In this document: in pieces, positions 11,432 to 23,379 of the stretch
How positions within the stretch are numbered: the first letter of the stretch is position 1
Layout: every line of letters begins with the position of its first letter
Assembly: GCA_013176395.1 (NCBI GenBank)
Contig: JABMLP010000012.1
Span: forward strand, 1,612,001 to 1,676,000
Direction: 5' to 3'
DNA from: Venturia oleaginea
Taxonomy: Eukaryota; Ascomycota; Dothideomycetes; Venturiales; Venturiaceae
Length of the DNA stretch: 64,000 bases
Notes under the pieces: generated by a model
The model's database searches: none
Seen by the model: only the letters and a program-made list of their open reading frames with translations
Told to the model about the DNA's origin: nothing
Position numbers and translations under genes: made by a program

Positions 11432-14176
11432 ATGACACCGCAATACAGCAAACAAATTTGGACCGTCGCTCGTGTAAATCGCCTTATGCGACCGCTTGTC
11501 ACCCGTCTTCAGAAGTTGCGCCTCCTCAAGAGCTTGAAGGACGGAATTCCCATGCCAGTTGTTCGCTCAAAGGCGCCGAGAAGACCAGCAGTCTCCGATT
11601 GCTCCTCCTCCGAAGAAGACGAAATCTCCAGCAAAGACAAAGACCCAGACTGGCTGTCAGGCCCAAAAAAGAAGAAGGCTACAAAGGCATACGCATCCCG
11701 AGCCACCAGTGCGAGAGATCCTGCCGCTGAAATTGGAGTTCGCACTCCTGCCAAGAAAGCTCACTCAAATCTACGGCCAGGCGAGTTGTCAATCCCCACG
11801 CCGTACCTCTCTCGCACCACCTCGTCCACCTCTGATGAAAGCGCCGCTTCATCTCCCACAAATGGCAAAGATGCTGGCAAGGCGGAGAGCAGAAATGATT
11901 CAGGTGCTGAAGTAGTCGATCGTCCGAAGCAGATGAAGCTGTTCATGGCAGACGGTGAGGACGAGCAAGCAGTGACATCGAATGTCATGAAGCTGTATAT
12001 TGACATCCTCCACGCGACCGCTGAGAGCCCGGATCCGTACGAGCAGAAGACTTCCTCACCAGTCCGTGGGGCTCGAAGCTTGTGGGCAATGTGCTGTTCG
12101 AAGTTTGGCACCGCAATTGCTGAAGTGGAGGCGGATCCTGACCCGAAGGAGGATGGACTTCTGGACATGGGCACTGTCTACTATGGCATGGCGGAGGATC
12201 TTGAGCTTCCTCTGCGCGCTGGAGGACAGCTACATCTCCGCCTCATCGCCCGAGCCCACGCAACGTCCATCATGGCGGTCGCAGTCCAGGAGGGCTTGAT
12301 TGAAGCAAAAGTCTTGAAGAGGTACCTTGCCCACCTCGTCAAGCCCATTGAGGACAGTGGTCATGCGCCATCTCTACAGGAGGCGGAAGTTCTGGTGTCG
12401 TTGACACATGCCTTGGTGCATCCGTGGTCGCACGGTTCCAAGTGCCCTGGACGTGGTCACTATAACCACTTCTTCATGGCCATCACCAACAGCGTCATGG
12501 CCTTGACGCCTGTTCTCAGCAACAAAGAGCGCTTTGGGTTCATTTGTCGCCAGTTCACGCTTCTCCTCAGTCATCGCGACTTCCCTGTGGAGTGGATTGC
12601 TGCTAGGAGAATGACGCCTCTGTGGAAAGACGTCTTCCGAACCATCCTGGACTCGAAGTCTGACAACGATGTTCAAGACGCGTTCAAACTACTGCGCCAG
12701 ACTGTCTCGCATGCCCTTGGTATGAAGCCCACCACGCAGTCGCAGGAACACACACTGTCCGAGTACCCCGCTGAGTTCGTCACGAACTCAGAGAAGTGTC
12801 CAAAATGCCCTCGACCACAGCTCTCCACCTTCCTCATCAATTACTCTCAAGCCCAGCTAGGAACAGCAAACGAGCCAAAGTGGAATAATACTCAGCTTGC
12901 CAACGCTTTGAGCAACACGTTGTCCAGCATGTCGACTATGTTTTCGTCTTTCTGCATCGCTTATCACAATGACCCAGATATGTTGTCGGATGTGAACGCG
13001 CAAACCATGCTCTTTGGTTTGAACTTCCTCGCCATCGACATCTTGCAGCACCATGCGAAGAACGTCACTGCGCCAAATGCCGCCAAAATTCCGAAGATCC
13101 AGGCTCGCCGCACTATTTCCGTCTTGATTGCCACCGTTGTTTCGCAAATTGCTGGATGTCAGCCTCCAGCTGGCCTCGCTTTCGCCTCTGTTAACGATAT
13201 TGTACGAATGATGAAGAAGCTGGATTCCGAAACGCGCACCAATGCGTGTGACTCCAACACCGTTCTGGATTGCCTTCCAGAACTCGTTTGTTCCATTTCT
13301 CGCGGCGCAAGTCAATTGTCAAAGGTTGACTCGTTTGACACCTTGCGCACCATTGTTCGTTTTCTCGCTTCGTCTCGCATTGATGGACAAAAGCTTTCGC
13401 AGTCAACTTTGTTGTTCTTGAAGCAGCTGGCTTTCTCCAGCGCCCATCACTTCGCCGAACTGTCCGAAGACTCGTCGCACTACTCACTCATCGCCGAGAT
13501 TGAGAAGGAGGTTGGCGAGGTCGAGCACTTCGATGTGAGCAAGACGCCCTTCCGGTCCTCAACAAAGGCTCGGTCTGAGACTCGCGGCTTCAAATGGGAG
13601 GAAGGCATTTGCGAATGGGTGCTTGCCTCCCCAAAGCACAATCCAGCACCAAAGCCTGTCGAGCAGCCGAAGAAAGCTGGCAAGTATCTCAACTTGTTCG
13701 AGTTCACAGCTCCTCCAACACCGGTTGAGGATGACGAGGATGACTTGCCAAGCACACCTGCTACTGAAGTGGAGGAAGACAGCGTTAAATATCTATGCAA
13801 CCTTATTGAAGGCAGTTCTCCCGAAAATGCCCCTCTCAGATTCGATGACATTTTCGGTACCTGGAGCAACGTCACCCGCAAGAACAAGGTAACTCTCGAT
13901 CCCGAGGAAGAGAGTTATCGTGTCCAAAACATCGACGTCGACCAGATGAAAGTTCCTCTCTTGGGCCGCTCCTTTCCCCGGCTGAAGCGATCCTCTCCTA
14001 TCGACTCCGACTCGAGCGATGATGAGCTCAGCTTCCACGGCCCGAAATCCCGCAAGCGTTCATCGTCCTCCAACTTGCGCTCGAGCTCCTCCGGTCTTTC
14101 GAAATCTAGGAACCGCAGCAAACTCCCTAGCAATGCGGAGTTTGACGATAGCGAGGACGAGCTCAGTTTCGCTTGA
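11432..14176 (+). CDS. Conserved-looking 914-aa protein, function unknown
   Basis: A single intronless frame of 914 residues with strongly coding composition. The N-terminus (1-40) is basic and amphipathic. Residues 45-170 are disordered, rich in Ser, Lys and acidic clusters (SSSEEDE-type casein kinase sites and a KKKK stretch that could be a nuclear localisation signal). Residues about 180-690 are a predominantly helical, leucine-rich globular region resembling an armadillo/HEAT-type helical fold by eye. The C-terminal 200 residues are again disordered with acidic runs and repeated D-S-x-x-D/E-E-L-S-F motifs near residues 850 and 908. The two motif copies (DELSFHG and DELSFA) are reminiscent of short docking motifs. 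I do not recognise the family. Nuclear localisation is inference from composition. Confidence 0.85.
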   Translation: MTPQYSKQIWTVARVNRLMRPLVTRLQKLRLLKSLKDGIPMPVVRSKAPRRPAVSDCSSSEEDEISSKDKDPDWLSGPKKKKATKAYASRATSARDPAAEIGVRTPAKKAHSNLRPGELSIPTPYLSRTTSSTSDESAASSPTNGKDAGKAESRNDSGAEVVDRPKQMKLFMADGEDEQAVTSNVMKLYIDILHATAESPDPYEQKTSSPVRGARSLWAMCCSKFGTAIAEVEADPDPKEDGLLDMGTVYYGMAEDLELPLRAGGQLHLRLIARAHATSIMAVAVQEGLIEAKVLKRYLAHLVKPIEDSGHAPSLQEAEVLVSLTHALVHPWSHGSKCPGRGHYNHFFMAITNSVMALTPVLSNKERFGFICRQFTLLLSHRDFPVEWIAARRMTPLWKDVFRTILDSKSDNDVQDAFKLLRQTVSHALGMKPTTQSQEHTLSEYPAEFVTNSEKCPKCPRPQLSTFLINYSQAQLGTANEPKWNNTQLANALSNTLSSMSTMFSSFCIAYHNDPDMLSDVNAQTMLFGLNFLAIDILQHHAKNVTAPNAAKIPKIQARRTISVLIATVVSQIAGCQPPAGLAFASVNDIVRMMKKLDSETRTNACDSNTVLDCLPELVCSISRGASQLSKVDSFDTLRTIVRFLASSRIDGQKLSQSTLLFLKQLAFSSAHHFAELSEDSSHYSLIAEIEKEVGEVEHFDVSKTPFRSSTKARSETRGFKWEEGICEWVLASPKHNPAPKPVEQPKKAGKYLNLFEFTAPPTPVEDDEDDLPSTPATEVEEDSVKYLCNLIEGSSPENAPLRFDDIFGTWSNVTRKNKVTLDPEEESYRVQNIDVDQMKVPLLGRSFPRLKRSSPIDSDSSDDELSFHGPKSRKRSSSSNLRSSSSGLSKSRNRSKLPSNAEFDDSEDELSFA

Positions 14177-16123
14177 ACGGCTGACAACGAATTTTAGCCT
14201 CAGCCTGTCGGTTTCGCTTGGCGTGCATTATGCACGATCCCTCCACAGGAATTTGTTTTGCTCATGCAACAATGGTGGTTATGAATGAGATGATGGCGGA
14301 TCGGAACAATTGTCTTATCAGGTATGTTATGTGAAATTTTTGGCGAGCTTTTGTTTTTCTTCCTTTTTCCTTCCCGGCAGCGAATCGATTTGGAGATTCG
14401 ATTACCCGGGCCTTGAGCAAGCCAGCCATTGCGGCACGACATATGTTTCTATGGGTTCTTCGACACCTGGACTCCCGGAGACATGAAGTCCAACTGCGCA
14501 TTTGATTTCATTGCTTCTTTGATTTTATTGCTTGGTAAGGTTTCCCTCCCCTTTCGACACGGTATGTACTGACCATTAAGCCACTTTGATGGGAAAACAG
14601 TTTTTACTACTTGGGGGGATAGATTGATGGATGAAGATTTGCGTGAACGGATCGATAGGCTTTATATTTGCATTGCGCTGGGACATAGTTTGATATTGAA
14701 CATGGTTACTACACACAACATTGATGCACGCACACACTGGAGGAAACAAACATGGATGCAATCACGGGTACGTTTGGGGCCGGTCATGAGGAGTTGTTGG
14801 CTTTTAAGAGCACTGTCGGATTTGAGATACACCCCCGGGCCCTGGGAACAAGTTTGCGATGGCGTTTGAGGTGGTTGCTTGCGGTGGTAGTCTAGTGTTT
14901 ACTTTTTTTTTTCTTTTTTCTTTTTAGTATGGAAAATTTGTCGTGCCTTTTGCTCAAGTAAAAGACTTCTTGTACAGTTTTAATAGTATTCTAGTTCCGT
15001 CGTTGTGCTTGGACGATAGTAGTAGCCCCTTTTTTTTTTTTTTTCTTTCTTTCTTTTGTTCTTTTCTTTAACCTCGATGGTGAGGTTGCCATGGTGGAGA
15101 AGAGAGGAGACGAGGGGAAAGGAAAGGGAAGGGAAGGAAAGGAGGCTTCCATCCTCATCCCTCTCGATTTTTTTCTACGCAGTAGATTTTCCTTCCGTTT
15201 CCCCTGGATTTTCTCGTCTTCGCAGGGAAGGTATCGGGTTTGGTGGTGCCATGCATGCAGCAGAGCCCAATCTCTCCATCTCGGCAAGGTCTTGGTCTTT
15301 GGATTTCCCGCGATTCAGACAGAGTGATTTTGGAGTGGCATACCTGGTTCTCTTCTTTTTTGGGGGGTTTTTGTCTGGGCCGTGGCTGTTGTTGGTTTTG
15401 TTGTTGATGGGGACTTGGTTATTCACTCTTGATATTTCTGTTTTTTGAGATGGGAGATGGTTTTCGAGTGGGGGTTGTACTTTTCTTTCTTTTATCTTAT
15501 CTTTTTGTTTGTGGATGTGGATGTGGGGAGGGGAGGGGTCTGAGGGGGTGGGAATGGGTTTTTGGATGGAAATGATGTTGTTGTATGTTTTGTGTGGGAA
15601 GGATGCGTGTTTTGTGACACGTGGAAGATGTGTCTTGGCTTTTTGCAGGGGAGGAAGAAGAATGGAGTAGAGTGTCGTCTAGTATGCGGCTGGGGATGAG
15701 GATTGTGAATACTGGATGGCAGGTTAATTAATGCTGAGAGGGTGGTGATGTGAGTTATCGATTGCGTTGTAGTGGAAGCCAGAGTGTTGGTGGTAGACAA
15801 TATTTTAACAACTATATACTATGATTACATACATTTTGCAGATAACCGATGTCGCCCGCCTTTTGAGGACGGACCCTCGCTTACTTTTCCTGCCGGAATG
15901 GGTAAAATCTTTCCTTCTCTTACTTGCTTGCTACATCATGGCTTGTTAAATCATATGATACGAACGCCGTCGCTATGCCTCGTCCTTCTTGAAAAACGCC
16001 ACGCCATGCCAAGACGATAAGAGATCCAACTATAACGATTTAAAAAGCAGTGGTAAGCAATACATAACATCATTACTCATACCCAAAAACGCCCAATGGT
16101 GACGGTAGATAGCGCATCCCTCA
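14177..16123. other. Long non-coding interval with poly-T and purine-rich tracts
   Basis: Nearly 2 kb without a supportable gene. It contains a 19-T run near 15029-15050, alternating T-rich and G-rich blocks (14900-15760), and purine-rich tracts. Open frames here are low-complexity translations of these tracts. It lies downstream of both the rightward 914-aa gene and the leftward Rua1-domain gene, so it should contain two convergent 3' UTRs. Confidence 0.6.
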
Positions 16124-19037
16124 TTAAATCATAGTCGCAAACGAATCAAACGGATTCAAGCCTTCATGCCCATCAGTCTCAATACTGAGAATGGGAAATG
16201 CATCATCATTCGTCGTCATGAACGATTCGTGGTGCTGGTCGTGACCCGACATCTGCATGAATTGTTCATGCTGTTCCTGTGTCAGAGAGCCGAAACGTGG
16301 AATCTCATGCGGGGAGAAGTGCTCGGAAAGGCGCTGATAAGTCTGGTCGTTGAAATTGTGGTTGTGGTTTCCAGGGAATGTTGATTCCGAGCTTGTGAGG
16401 AAGGGGTTGTGTTCTTCGGTACCTTGGTCGTCGTAGCCGTGGTGGAAGTTGGAAGAGGCGATGGAGGCGTTGTGGTGGAAGACTGGGGAGTTGTTTGATG
16501 CGCCATGGTGGAAGGTTGGCGAGTTGTTGGCGCTCTGGTGCTGCAAGGCCGGTGATACTTTTGCTTGCTGGTGGAGCACCGGCGAGCTAGTATCACCAAA
16601 GCCAAACGCCTTGTTGAGATGGTCGTGAAAAGGGATCTCTTGCGACATGGAGTTGTCGAACGACGTCATTCCCACATTACTATTGTTCGGGAGAGACGTC
16701 TCTTTGCTGATGCTCTCTTGGAATGACATCTCTTTGCTATTCTCAAAGTCCATCTCCTTGTGAAAGAAGTTCGTTTCCTTTTCATCTTCGAATCCCGAGT
16801 CTTTCTTTTGAGGAAGTATTGCTTCCTTGGTTTCCTGTATCGAAGACTCGTTATTCTCGTGGAAAGCCTGTTCATGATGTTCGCTGAAAGACTCTAGACG
16901 TGACCTGAAAGGCTCGTTTGACGCGTTGAATTGGTCGAAGTGCATGGAGAAACGTCTACTGCGTATCGATGTCAATGGTTGCTGGAAATTGGGAGTTTGG
17001 GTATTTGGTATTGATGGTGTCGAAAGTTGTGTGTTCGTCAATTGAGGGGTCGATATTGGCGTCGTGTCGTTCTCGGACTTGATTTCCACGATGATCGGCT
17101 CGCTATGAACCTTCTTGAGTAGAGGATGCTCATGAGATTGGTCATCAGCGGAAGCTTGGGACGAAACAGCGTCTTCTGCCGTAGAAGGCAGTGACCCTGA
17201 AATACTTGTGGCTCGCGCACGAACAGTAGTAATGTTGGTCTCTCGTCGTCGTTTCGGTCCGTCCTTTACTTTAGGATGCGTATGGCACTGTTGACAAACA
17301 TTAATGCGTGAACTATGATCTCGATAGATGAGCTTACCTTGTATGCATGCCTGAACCAAGTTGTTCCCTTCTTCTTGCTACTCACAAGCGCTATCCAGTC
17401 ACCGCAGCTGCCGCAGAGGCCTTCCCAGACATCGAGATTTCCTTCGGTCCGCCTGGTATTTTGTGGGCTTTGGAATGCGGCGCCTGTCGCTGCAGAGACA
17501 CCGTGGGTAAAGCTCTTATCATACCAGAAGGCGGAATTCTTGAGCACGAGCCACCGACCAGGCTTGCAGAGACCACACCAGCCCTCTCGCTTGTTGCCAT
17601 GTCCGCGCACCCAACGTGGAGTGTAAAGGTCCCCTTGAAATCTCAGATCTTGTTCGTGTGGGATGAGATCGGGGTCGGAAGGGTTCATGTCTTCCTCTGG
17701 TGGGTTTGAAGGCTCTTCGTGGAGCGAGGAATACAAATCTGGCGGATCAGAAAGGTCGGCGAAATGTGACGAGCACCCTGTTTGACGATCTGCGTTGCTT
17801 TGAAGCATTCTGTATAAGCCCTGCGAAGGCAGTGGGTTTGACACAGTTGGGAATTGTTGATCTGGGGACGAAAACAAATTGTGCCCGCTCTGTTGGAAAT
17901 GTGCGTTTTGAGAGCACATGAAGTTATGCGTCTGAAGGTTCGTGACGTTGTCGAAGGGAGACATGGATGTTTGTTGATTGAGTGGAGAGCCATAAAAGGA
18001 GGAGTAACGATTCAATTCATACGGTCTTGCGGGGGTTTGCGAAGGATACATGCCGGTGGACCACCTTTTATTGCGATCGCTTTCCAGAGTGTATGGCGAA
18101 GCGCGTAGATTGGGGACTGGAGAAACGCGAGATCGACTGTTGCTGCGGATTAGGGAGTCGTGGGTAGCGGGGCGAGGCGATGGCATTGGAGACATGAGAT
18201 TTTGAGGCGCTGCTTCCAGACCTGCCCATTCGTAATCCTGATGGAAGCTGACATCTGTGGACGCTAGCTCTTCAAAGGTAGGCACGTCGGCAAGAGGGCC
18301 ATTGCTTGACATTGAGAATGAGGATTCCGACATACGGCGAGAGGGGTCGGAACTAAAGGCGCCTTGGGAATGGTTGGAGTCAAAGTGAGGATACTGTCTC
18401 AGATCGATTATGGGAGCATTCTCATCTGTGCTCAGAAGTCCTTGTCCAAGATCGGATATGTCAGGCTCGAGGCTGGCGAATTCAAAATCGCCGCACCCTT
18501 TCTGCTGTGCCCAAGCACCTAAAGAGAGATGTTCAGCATGTGATTGGGCATGGGCAAGGACAATACGTACTCGGAGGCATGGTAGTTTGTAGGTTAGTTG
18601 GATGCTGTACGACCGGTTGTGGCATTTTCGGTTGTGGCAAATACTCGCCCTGTGGATTTTGTATACCCAAACTCCTCACTGCCTGGGCGCTCATACTGAG
18701 TGGCCGCGACTGCGGATCTCCGAAGGTTGCGTCCGGGTATCTAGCATGACGGTCTGGCGGCGCTGTAAGGGGTGAGGGTTCTGCGCTGGGCTGCTCAACG
18801 CCCACGTGGAGAATGGCTGCTGCGGTGGCGACGTCCGCTGTACAGTTTGAGGCGGCTGGAGTGGTGCAGAGAATGGACCACGGTTATACATGATGGATCC
18901 TGCGTTCATTGCGCGCTGTTGAGCGAATGGGAACAATTCTGCGGGCGAACGGTATCTATTGCGGTTCGTCAGCATTTGGAGAGCTGTGCGGCCTTGTGGG
19001 CAAGGCAGACTCACTGTTGCAGCGCATTGTAATCCAT
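16124..19037 (-). CDS. Transcription regulator with Rua1 C-terminal zinc-binding domain
   Basis: My model uses exons 19015..19037, 18697..18955, 18571..18649, 17338..18518 and 16124..17287, 901 residues. All joins keep frame. The 23-nt first exon reads MDYNALQ, with donor GTGAGT, a GCTGAC branch and an AATAG acceptor. The intron at 18650..18696 (GTATGA to CACAG) is the least certain; an alternative exists around 18790-18845. The diagnostic block sits just before the last intron: a Trp-Cys-Gly-Leu-Cys motif with KPGRWLVLKNSAFWYDKSF, then WEGLCGSCGDWIALVSS and a His-Ala-Tyr-Lys-Cys-His-Thr-His end split by the intron. This matches the Rua1 C-terminal domain, named from an Ustilago regulator of a glycolipid cluster. 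Long Ser/Pro/Gln-rich flanks and a C-terminal half with repeated His/Asn/Ser motifs look like activation regions. Target genes are unknown. Confidence 0.88.
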
Positions 19038-19995
19038 AACTTTCAGTAAATTCTATGGCGAACGGTCAGTTTGCAATCCCCAAGACGTTGGACCTGAAAG
19101 GAAGGTAGGAACACAGGATCCCCAGAAGAGTGATCTGCAGGGACTGATGGACGGTGTAGTAGGGCCTCGATACAAAGTAGTGACAAGCTTTCGGGAACTT
19201 ACTACGGATGGTAAGAAGAGAACGGAAGTGGCGTGGAGTGTCAGCCAGGCGATGGCCAATAGTCAAGGCCGTCGTACTAGACAATACCTGCTCGCGATGT
19301 AGTGGCACAAGAAAAGGTCGAGGGGAGACGGTGGTTTAAGGAATGACGAAGCTAGAATATGGAATTGCTACCAGCGCGAGAAGGGAAAGGCGGGCCTTCT
19401 TCTGAAATAGATGGAAGACGGGCTTGGGCAGAAGGAGTGGAAAAGCCAAATAGGGATAAAACAGGCCGTGGGCGCTGGCTAAGTAGATTGATGAAAGAGG
19501 AACAGGAATCAGAGATCTGGAGATAGGACAAACAACCATAGCAAGTGTTAGATGGCATAAGTTTTAGCAGCATCTTGGCAGCTCGAAGCTGGAACTGGAT
19601 CAGTACGACTCTGTTTAGATGGACATTCTAAACGACACAGCGGCTTCGGGCAAAACTGGTGGCAGAGGGGGCTCCCATAGCAGCGGGCAGACATCAAGGC
19701 GGCTCCATAGCTTTCCCACGATAGGCAGATGGAACGCTGCGTGGAGATGGGGCCTCTGGCAGACGAAACGCGGCGTCTCAGCAGGTATTTGCGGCTTCGA
19801 GACGTCAATTCGACGGGCACGGGATTCTGCAACCTGGAAGTGCTTCATGGAGGGGTCGACTTGGTGGAGGTCCAGCAAGTGAAACTTATGAAGTCTCACT
19901 TTCGCTCGGGCCGAACAGCGAGGACAGGGAGGAGGGAGAGCCTCTCCCGATGTCAGTCGTACGCACAGAGACGAATAGATTGACGTGGGCATGGT

Positions 19996-20190
19996 CCCCC
20001 CGAGCGAGCCTGAGCAAGGACCTAGTCCTCGAGCGAGTAAGGGCCTAGTCCCCGAGCGAGCAAGGGCCTATCCCCCAGCGAGCAAGGGCCTATCCCCCAG
20101 CGAGCAAGGGCACAGTCCCCCGAGCGGGCCTGAGCAAGGCCTATCCCCCAAGCGAGCCTGAGCAAGGCCTAGGAATAGGAATAGGAATAA
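19996..20190. repeat. GC-rich minisatellite plus hexanucleotide repeat
   Basis: Seven imperfect units of 22-29 bp with the core CCCCGAGCGAGC..GCAAGGCCTA lie head to tail from 19996 to about 20173. They run straight into three copies of the hexamer GGAATA. Unit lengths differ because an extra CTGA block is present in some units. Confidence 0.9.
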
Positions 20191-21369
20191 CAATTCTTCT
20201 CAATCTATTCCCAGCGAAAATGGGGATTACGCGCTGCCGCAATCTACCGCATACTACCGACCGTTGATATAACCCGGGTTGGGGGCATTTGACAGCCGTG
20301 GCGGGTTCGTAACCTTGCCACGCTCCCTACTACCACTCCCATCAGTGTTACTCCACCTAGGCTCTTTGCACAAACGTTTGCAGCTGCACGCCACCTCGAT
20401 GGACGGAGATGCCGAACAGGCGTCGATCTGGAAAGTTATGTAACCTTCGAGATGACCATCGCCCCGTGTACTGGCTGCAGGCTGCAGCCTTTGTCCGAGC
20501 TCGCCGTTTTCTGTCAATGCTCTGCTATAGTTCCATAGTCCATACGAGTGCGCCCCGATCCAGATGGACAATCTCCTCCCATCTGCTTCCGTGTGCCGGC
20601 CCTTGCCCATTGCTCCAATACTCTCAGTTTGGATGGTAGGTGAGAAATAATCGGGCGGACCTGATGAAACGAGCCGTTTTCCTCGAGCTGGCCTGCTGTT
20701 TCGCGTTCCAGCACCACCTTTCTTTTTCAAGACTCGAAATCGTCTGTCAACAACAAAATTTCAGTTTTTGTTGCCAGCTTCTATTTGGAAGTCGAGCAAG
20801 CGAAGTCCCGGCTAGATTTCCCAGTCCGTATTCCAAATCTGTTTAGACATCATCTATCATGTCCAAGGTGATGACCACGCGCAACAAGTCATTTTGGTTT
20901 ACAGTGAGAACCTCGAGCCGGCTACCAATTCCAGTGATACAAACGCCAGCATTCGTCAAAGGATGCAATGAATCTCGCGGCTGTTCTAAACAGCCACGAA
21001 ACACCCGCCGCGCCTGTCTCCCGACAGCTTCCAGTTCCCAATCAGAGCATGGCCACAGAAAGCCACATCTAGAGCAGCTCTGACACTCCACACTTCTAGA
21101 TCATGTCCATGTTTCTCCCGTTCATCTGCCCCATCTGAACACCATCACACTCCTGAAAGAAAGGAAACCGGTTCGAAGCACATGGAGTTGAGGCCTCCGT
21201 CTGAACATTCTCACACCTGCCCGAGCACTCAATCTATCTGCTGGACTTTGTCAAAACTTTTACCTCCTCATTTGATTTGACTTTTGCCCAACGTCTCGCC
21301 CAACCCCAGGCACTATCATTCCAAAGGTGGAAAACACTCCTTGTTCACCCGTTCGTTCCTTGTTCACCC

Positions 21370-21432
21370 GTGCTGCGTGCTGCGTGCTGCGTGCTGCGTG
21401 CTGCGTGCTGCGTGCTGTGTGCTGCGTGCTGC
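21370..21432. repeat. Heptanucleotide tandem repeat (GTGCTGC)n
   Basis: Nine consecutive 7-bp units of GTGCTGC, with single-base changes in units 6 and 9. Because 7 is not a multiple of 3, the repeat stays open in several frames and creates artefactual Cys/Ala/Leu-rich open frames on both strands. Confidence 0.92.
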
Positions 21433-23346
21433 GTCCTGTCAATGCCAAATCACATATTCCGTACTCAGCCATGTAAGTCTGTCGTGCCTGTCTGGAATAT
21501 ACAGAATAGTAATCACCAGTTGCGAACAACCTTTGTGTAGAGCCCATTTCTTGTTTCTTTTTCGCCCTAACACTCTATATACCACACCCGGCTTATAACA
21601 CAAATAGCATCTGACGCGTTCATCACGCCCTCATCCCCATCACACTTCCGCCCAGCTCGCAGGCGTCCTAGTGACCCGCCCTCTACCTCTCATGGCGGTA
21701 GCCTTAACTGCTCGTCTTAACGACTGGGGCACGAGATGTGGCGTTTCTCAGAGTCTATCCTCAGGAGACATGTCTCCAGCCTAGATTGCGGCCGTGATCT
21801 AAGGGCAGAGTCACGTAACTTTTCTCGGCCTGCAGAACTAGGCTTCACAGTGAGCGCCACATTTCTTTCACGATATCGGAATATAGAAAGAACGTTCCGA
21901 TATACCCTACCCGCGTCTTACCATCGAAGAGACGCATGAATGTGCCGAATGCGGTCCCACGATTGTTCTAGGTCCAGGATTTGTTTGTCCTCAGGACAGC
22001 CACAAGTTTCCTCATCATACTTTCTTTCTTTCAAAGAAGTGTAGCTTTATAGAAACTCGTCCCGAGACCCCGCTTCAGAGAGTAGACCATTGACTTTCCT
22101 GTCCTCACCTGGCCAAACGTAATCAACTTCATCAAGTCAAAGTGCAACCACTAGCCACAACTGTTCCATTGTTCCGAAAGCTGGTGGGGATGATATTTCG
22201 CGTTTCCAACCTCGCAGAGTAGTAGTGTATAACTCTGAGCGTGCAGAACTTGTTCTCGCACCGTTTCCTTCTTCGAGGTAATAACGCCACTGACTTATAT
22301 TCCCCATTCTGCCAAGTTCAAATCGATGCCAGTGAGATATCGTCGAAGAACAGCCGAAAACGTCAGGATTTTACAAGCAACCATGTCGACTTCGATCATA
22401 TCTCAATCATATCGCGATCAGATAGCTAACAAGACAATAGGGCAGAATATTGGGGCCACCATTTCCCATCCGCTTATCCGAGCTTACTCTACAACCACTC
22501 TACCAAAGCCCAAGGCTGAACGCCACCTTGTCATTCTATTTTCCAAGAAGAATAGATGACTCTGCCGCCTTTGCTTCCGACTGCCCTCTGCTCATCATGT
22601 CTGTGCAGGGAAAGGACCAAGTGATGCCAAAAATACCTCTTGTCTGTGATCGCCACTGCATCGATATTCGGTAACTACTCCGTAATTTATACTGCTGTAT
22701 CCACCATGCAGTACGTAGCTGTTAATATAAGTTAATATGTGCTTATTCAATACATAGTCTAGTATGGTTGGTTCGTTGCAACGTCAATTCACTTTTGCTT
22801 TTGCACGCTTATGGGTATTCCAGACCGACTGCTTCGTCATCACCGGCGTCATCTCGAAATCGCAGCAACGGAAGGACAAACTTTTACGAGATACCGCATT
22901 CGATATCATTTTCCCCCGCTCGCTATCAAGAATCCCGTCAGTCAACCTTGCTTGATGCCTACCACCGATTCTCCACCAGCCCCGGCGAAGACTCTCCCTA
23001 AAACACAACCTTCACATCCTACCCAATAACAGCATCTCGTCAACAATTCGCCCATATACACGACTCCTACCATGTCCAAATCCACATCCTCTCACCCGCT
23101 CAAAACTTACTTGTTCGACGTTCTATACTCATCCATCCACCCCTTAGACCAAACCCACAACAAACCTATTCATACTCCCTCTCGCCTGTGGGTGTGAGAT
23201 AGCACAAACAAACCCCAACAATCCCATCCCATCCTTCCTTCCAAACCCAACGCGAAAACACTCATCTCCAACGTAAATACTTATCTCCAACGTAATTAAT
23301 ACGAGTTTACGTTGCCACCAGAAGAAGGAAAAGAAGGAAAAGAAAG

Positions 23347-23379
<33 letters not shown>

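Noticed and set aside
15056..15448. 130-codon frame rich in Arg, Gly and Phe
   Set aside because: It translates poly-T and purine tracts in a low-complexity interval, with no domain.
18790..18845. Alternative intron in the Rua1-domain gene (GTACAG to GAGCAG)
   Set aside because: It also keeps frame but has a weaker donor than GTATGA at 18696; kept only as a fallback.
20254..20730. 158-codon frame on the minus strand
   Set aside because: No domain, no exon partner and irregular composition; it neighbours a minisatellite. I could not support it as a gene.
21284..21598. Cysteine-rich frame that looks like a small secreted protein
   Set aside because: The Cys/Ala/Leu pattern is the translation of the GTGCTGC repeat, and there is no signal peptide.
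21873..21903. CGG/CCG inverted repeat as a Zn2Cys6 binding site
   Set aside because: The 17-nt spacing does not match a known regulator and one site by eye has no statistical weight.
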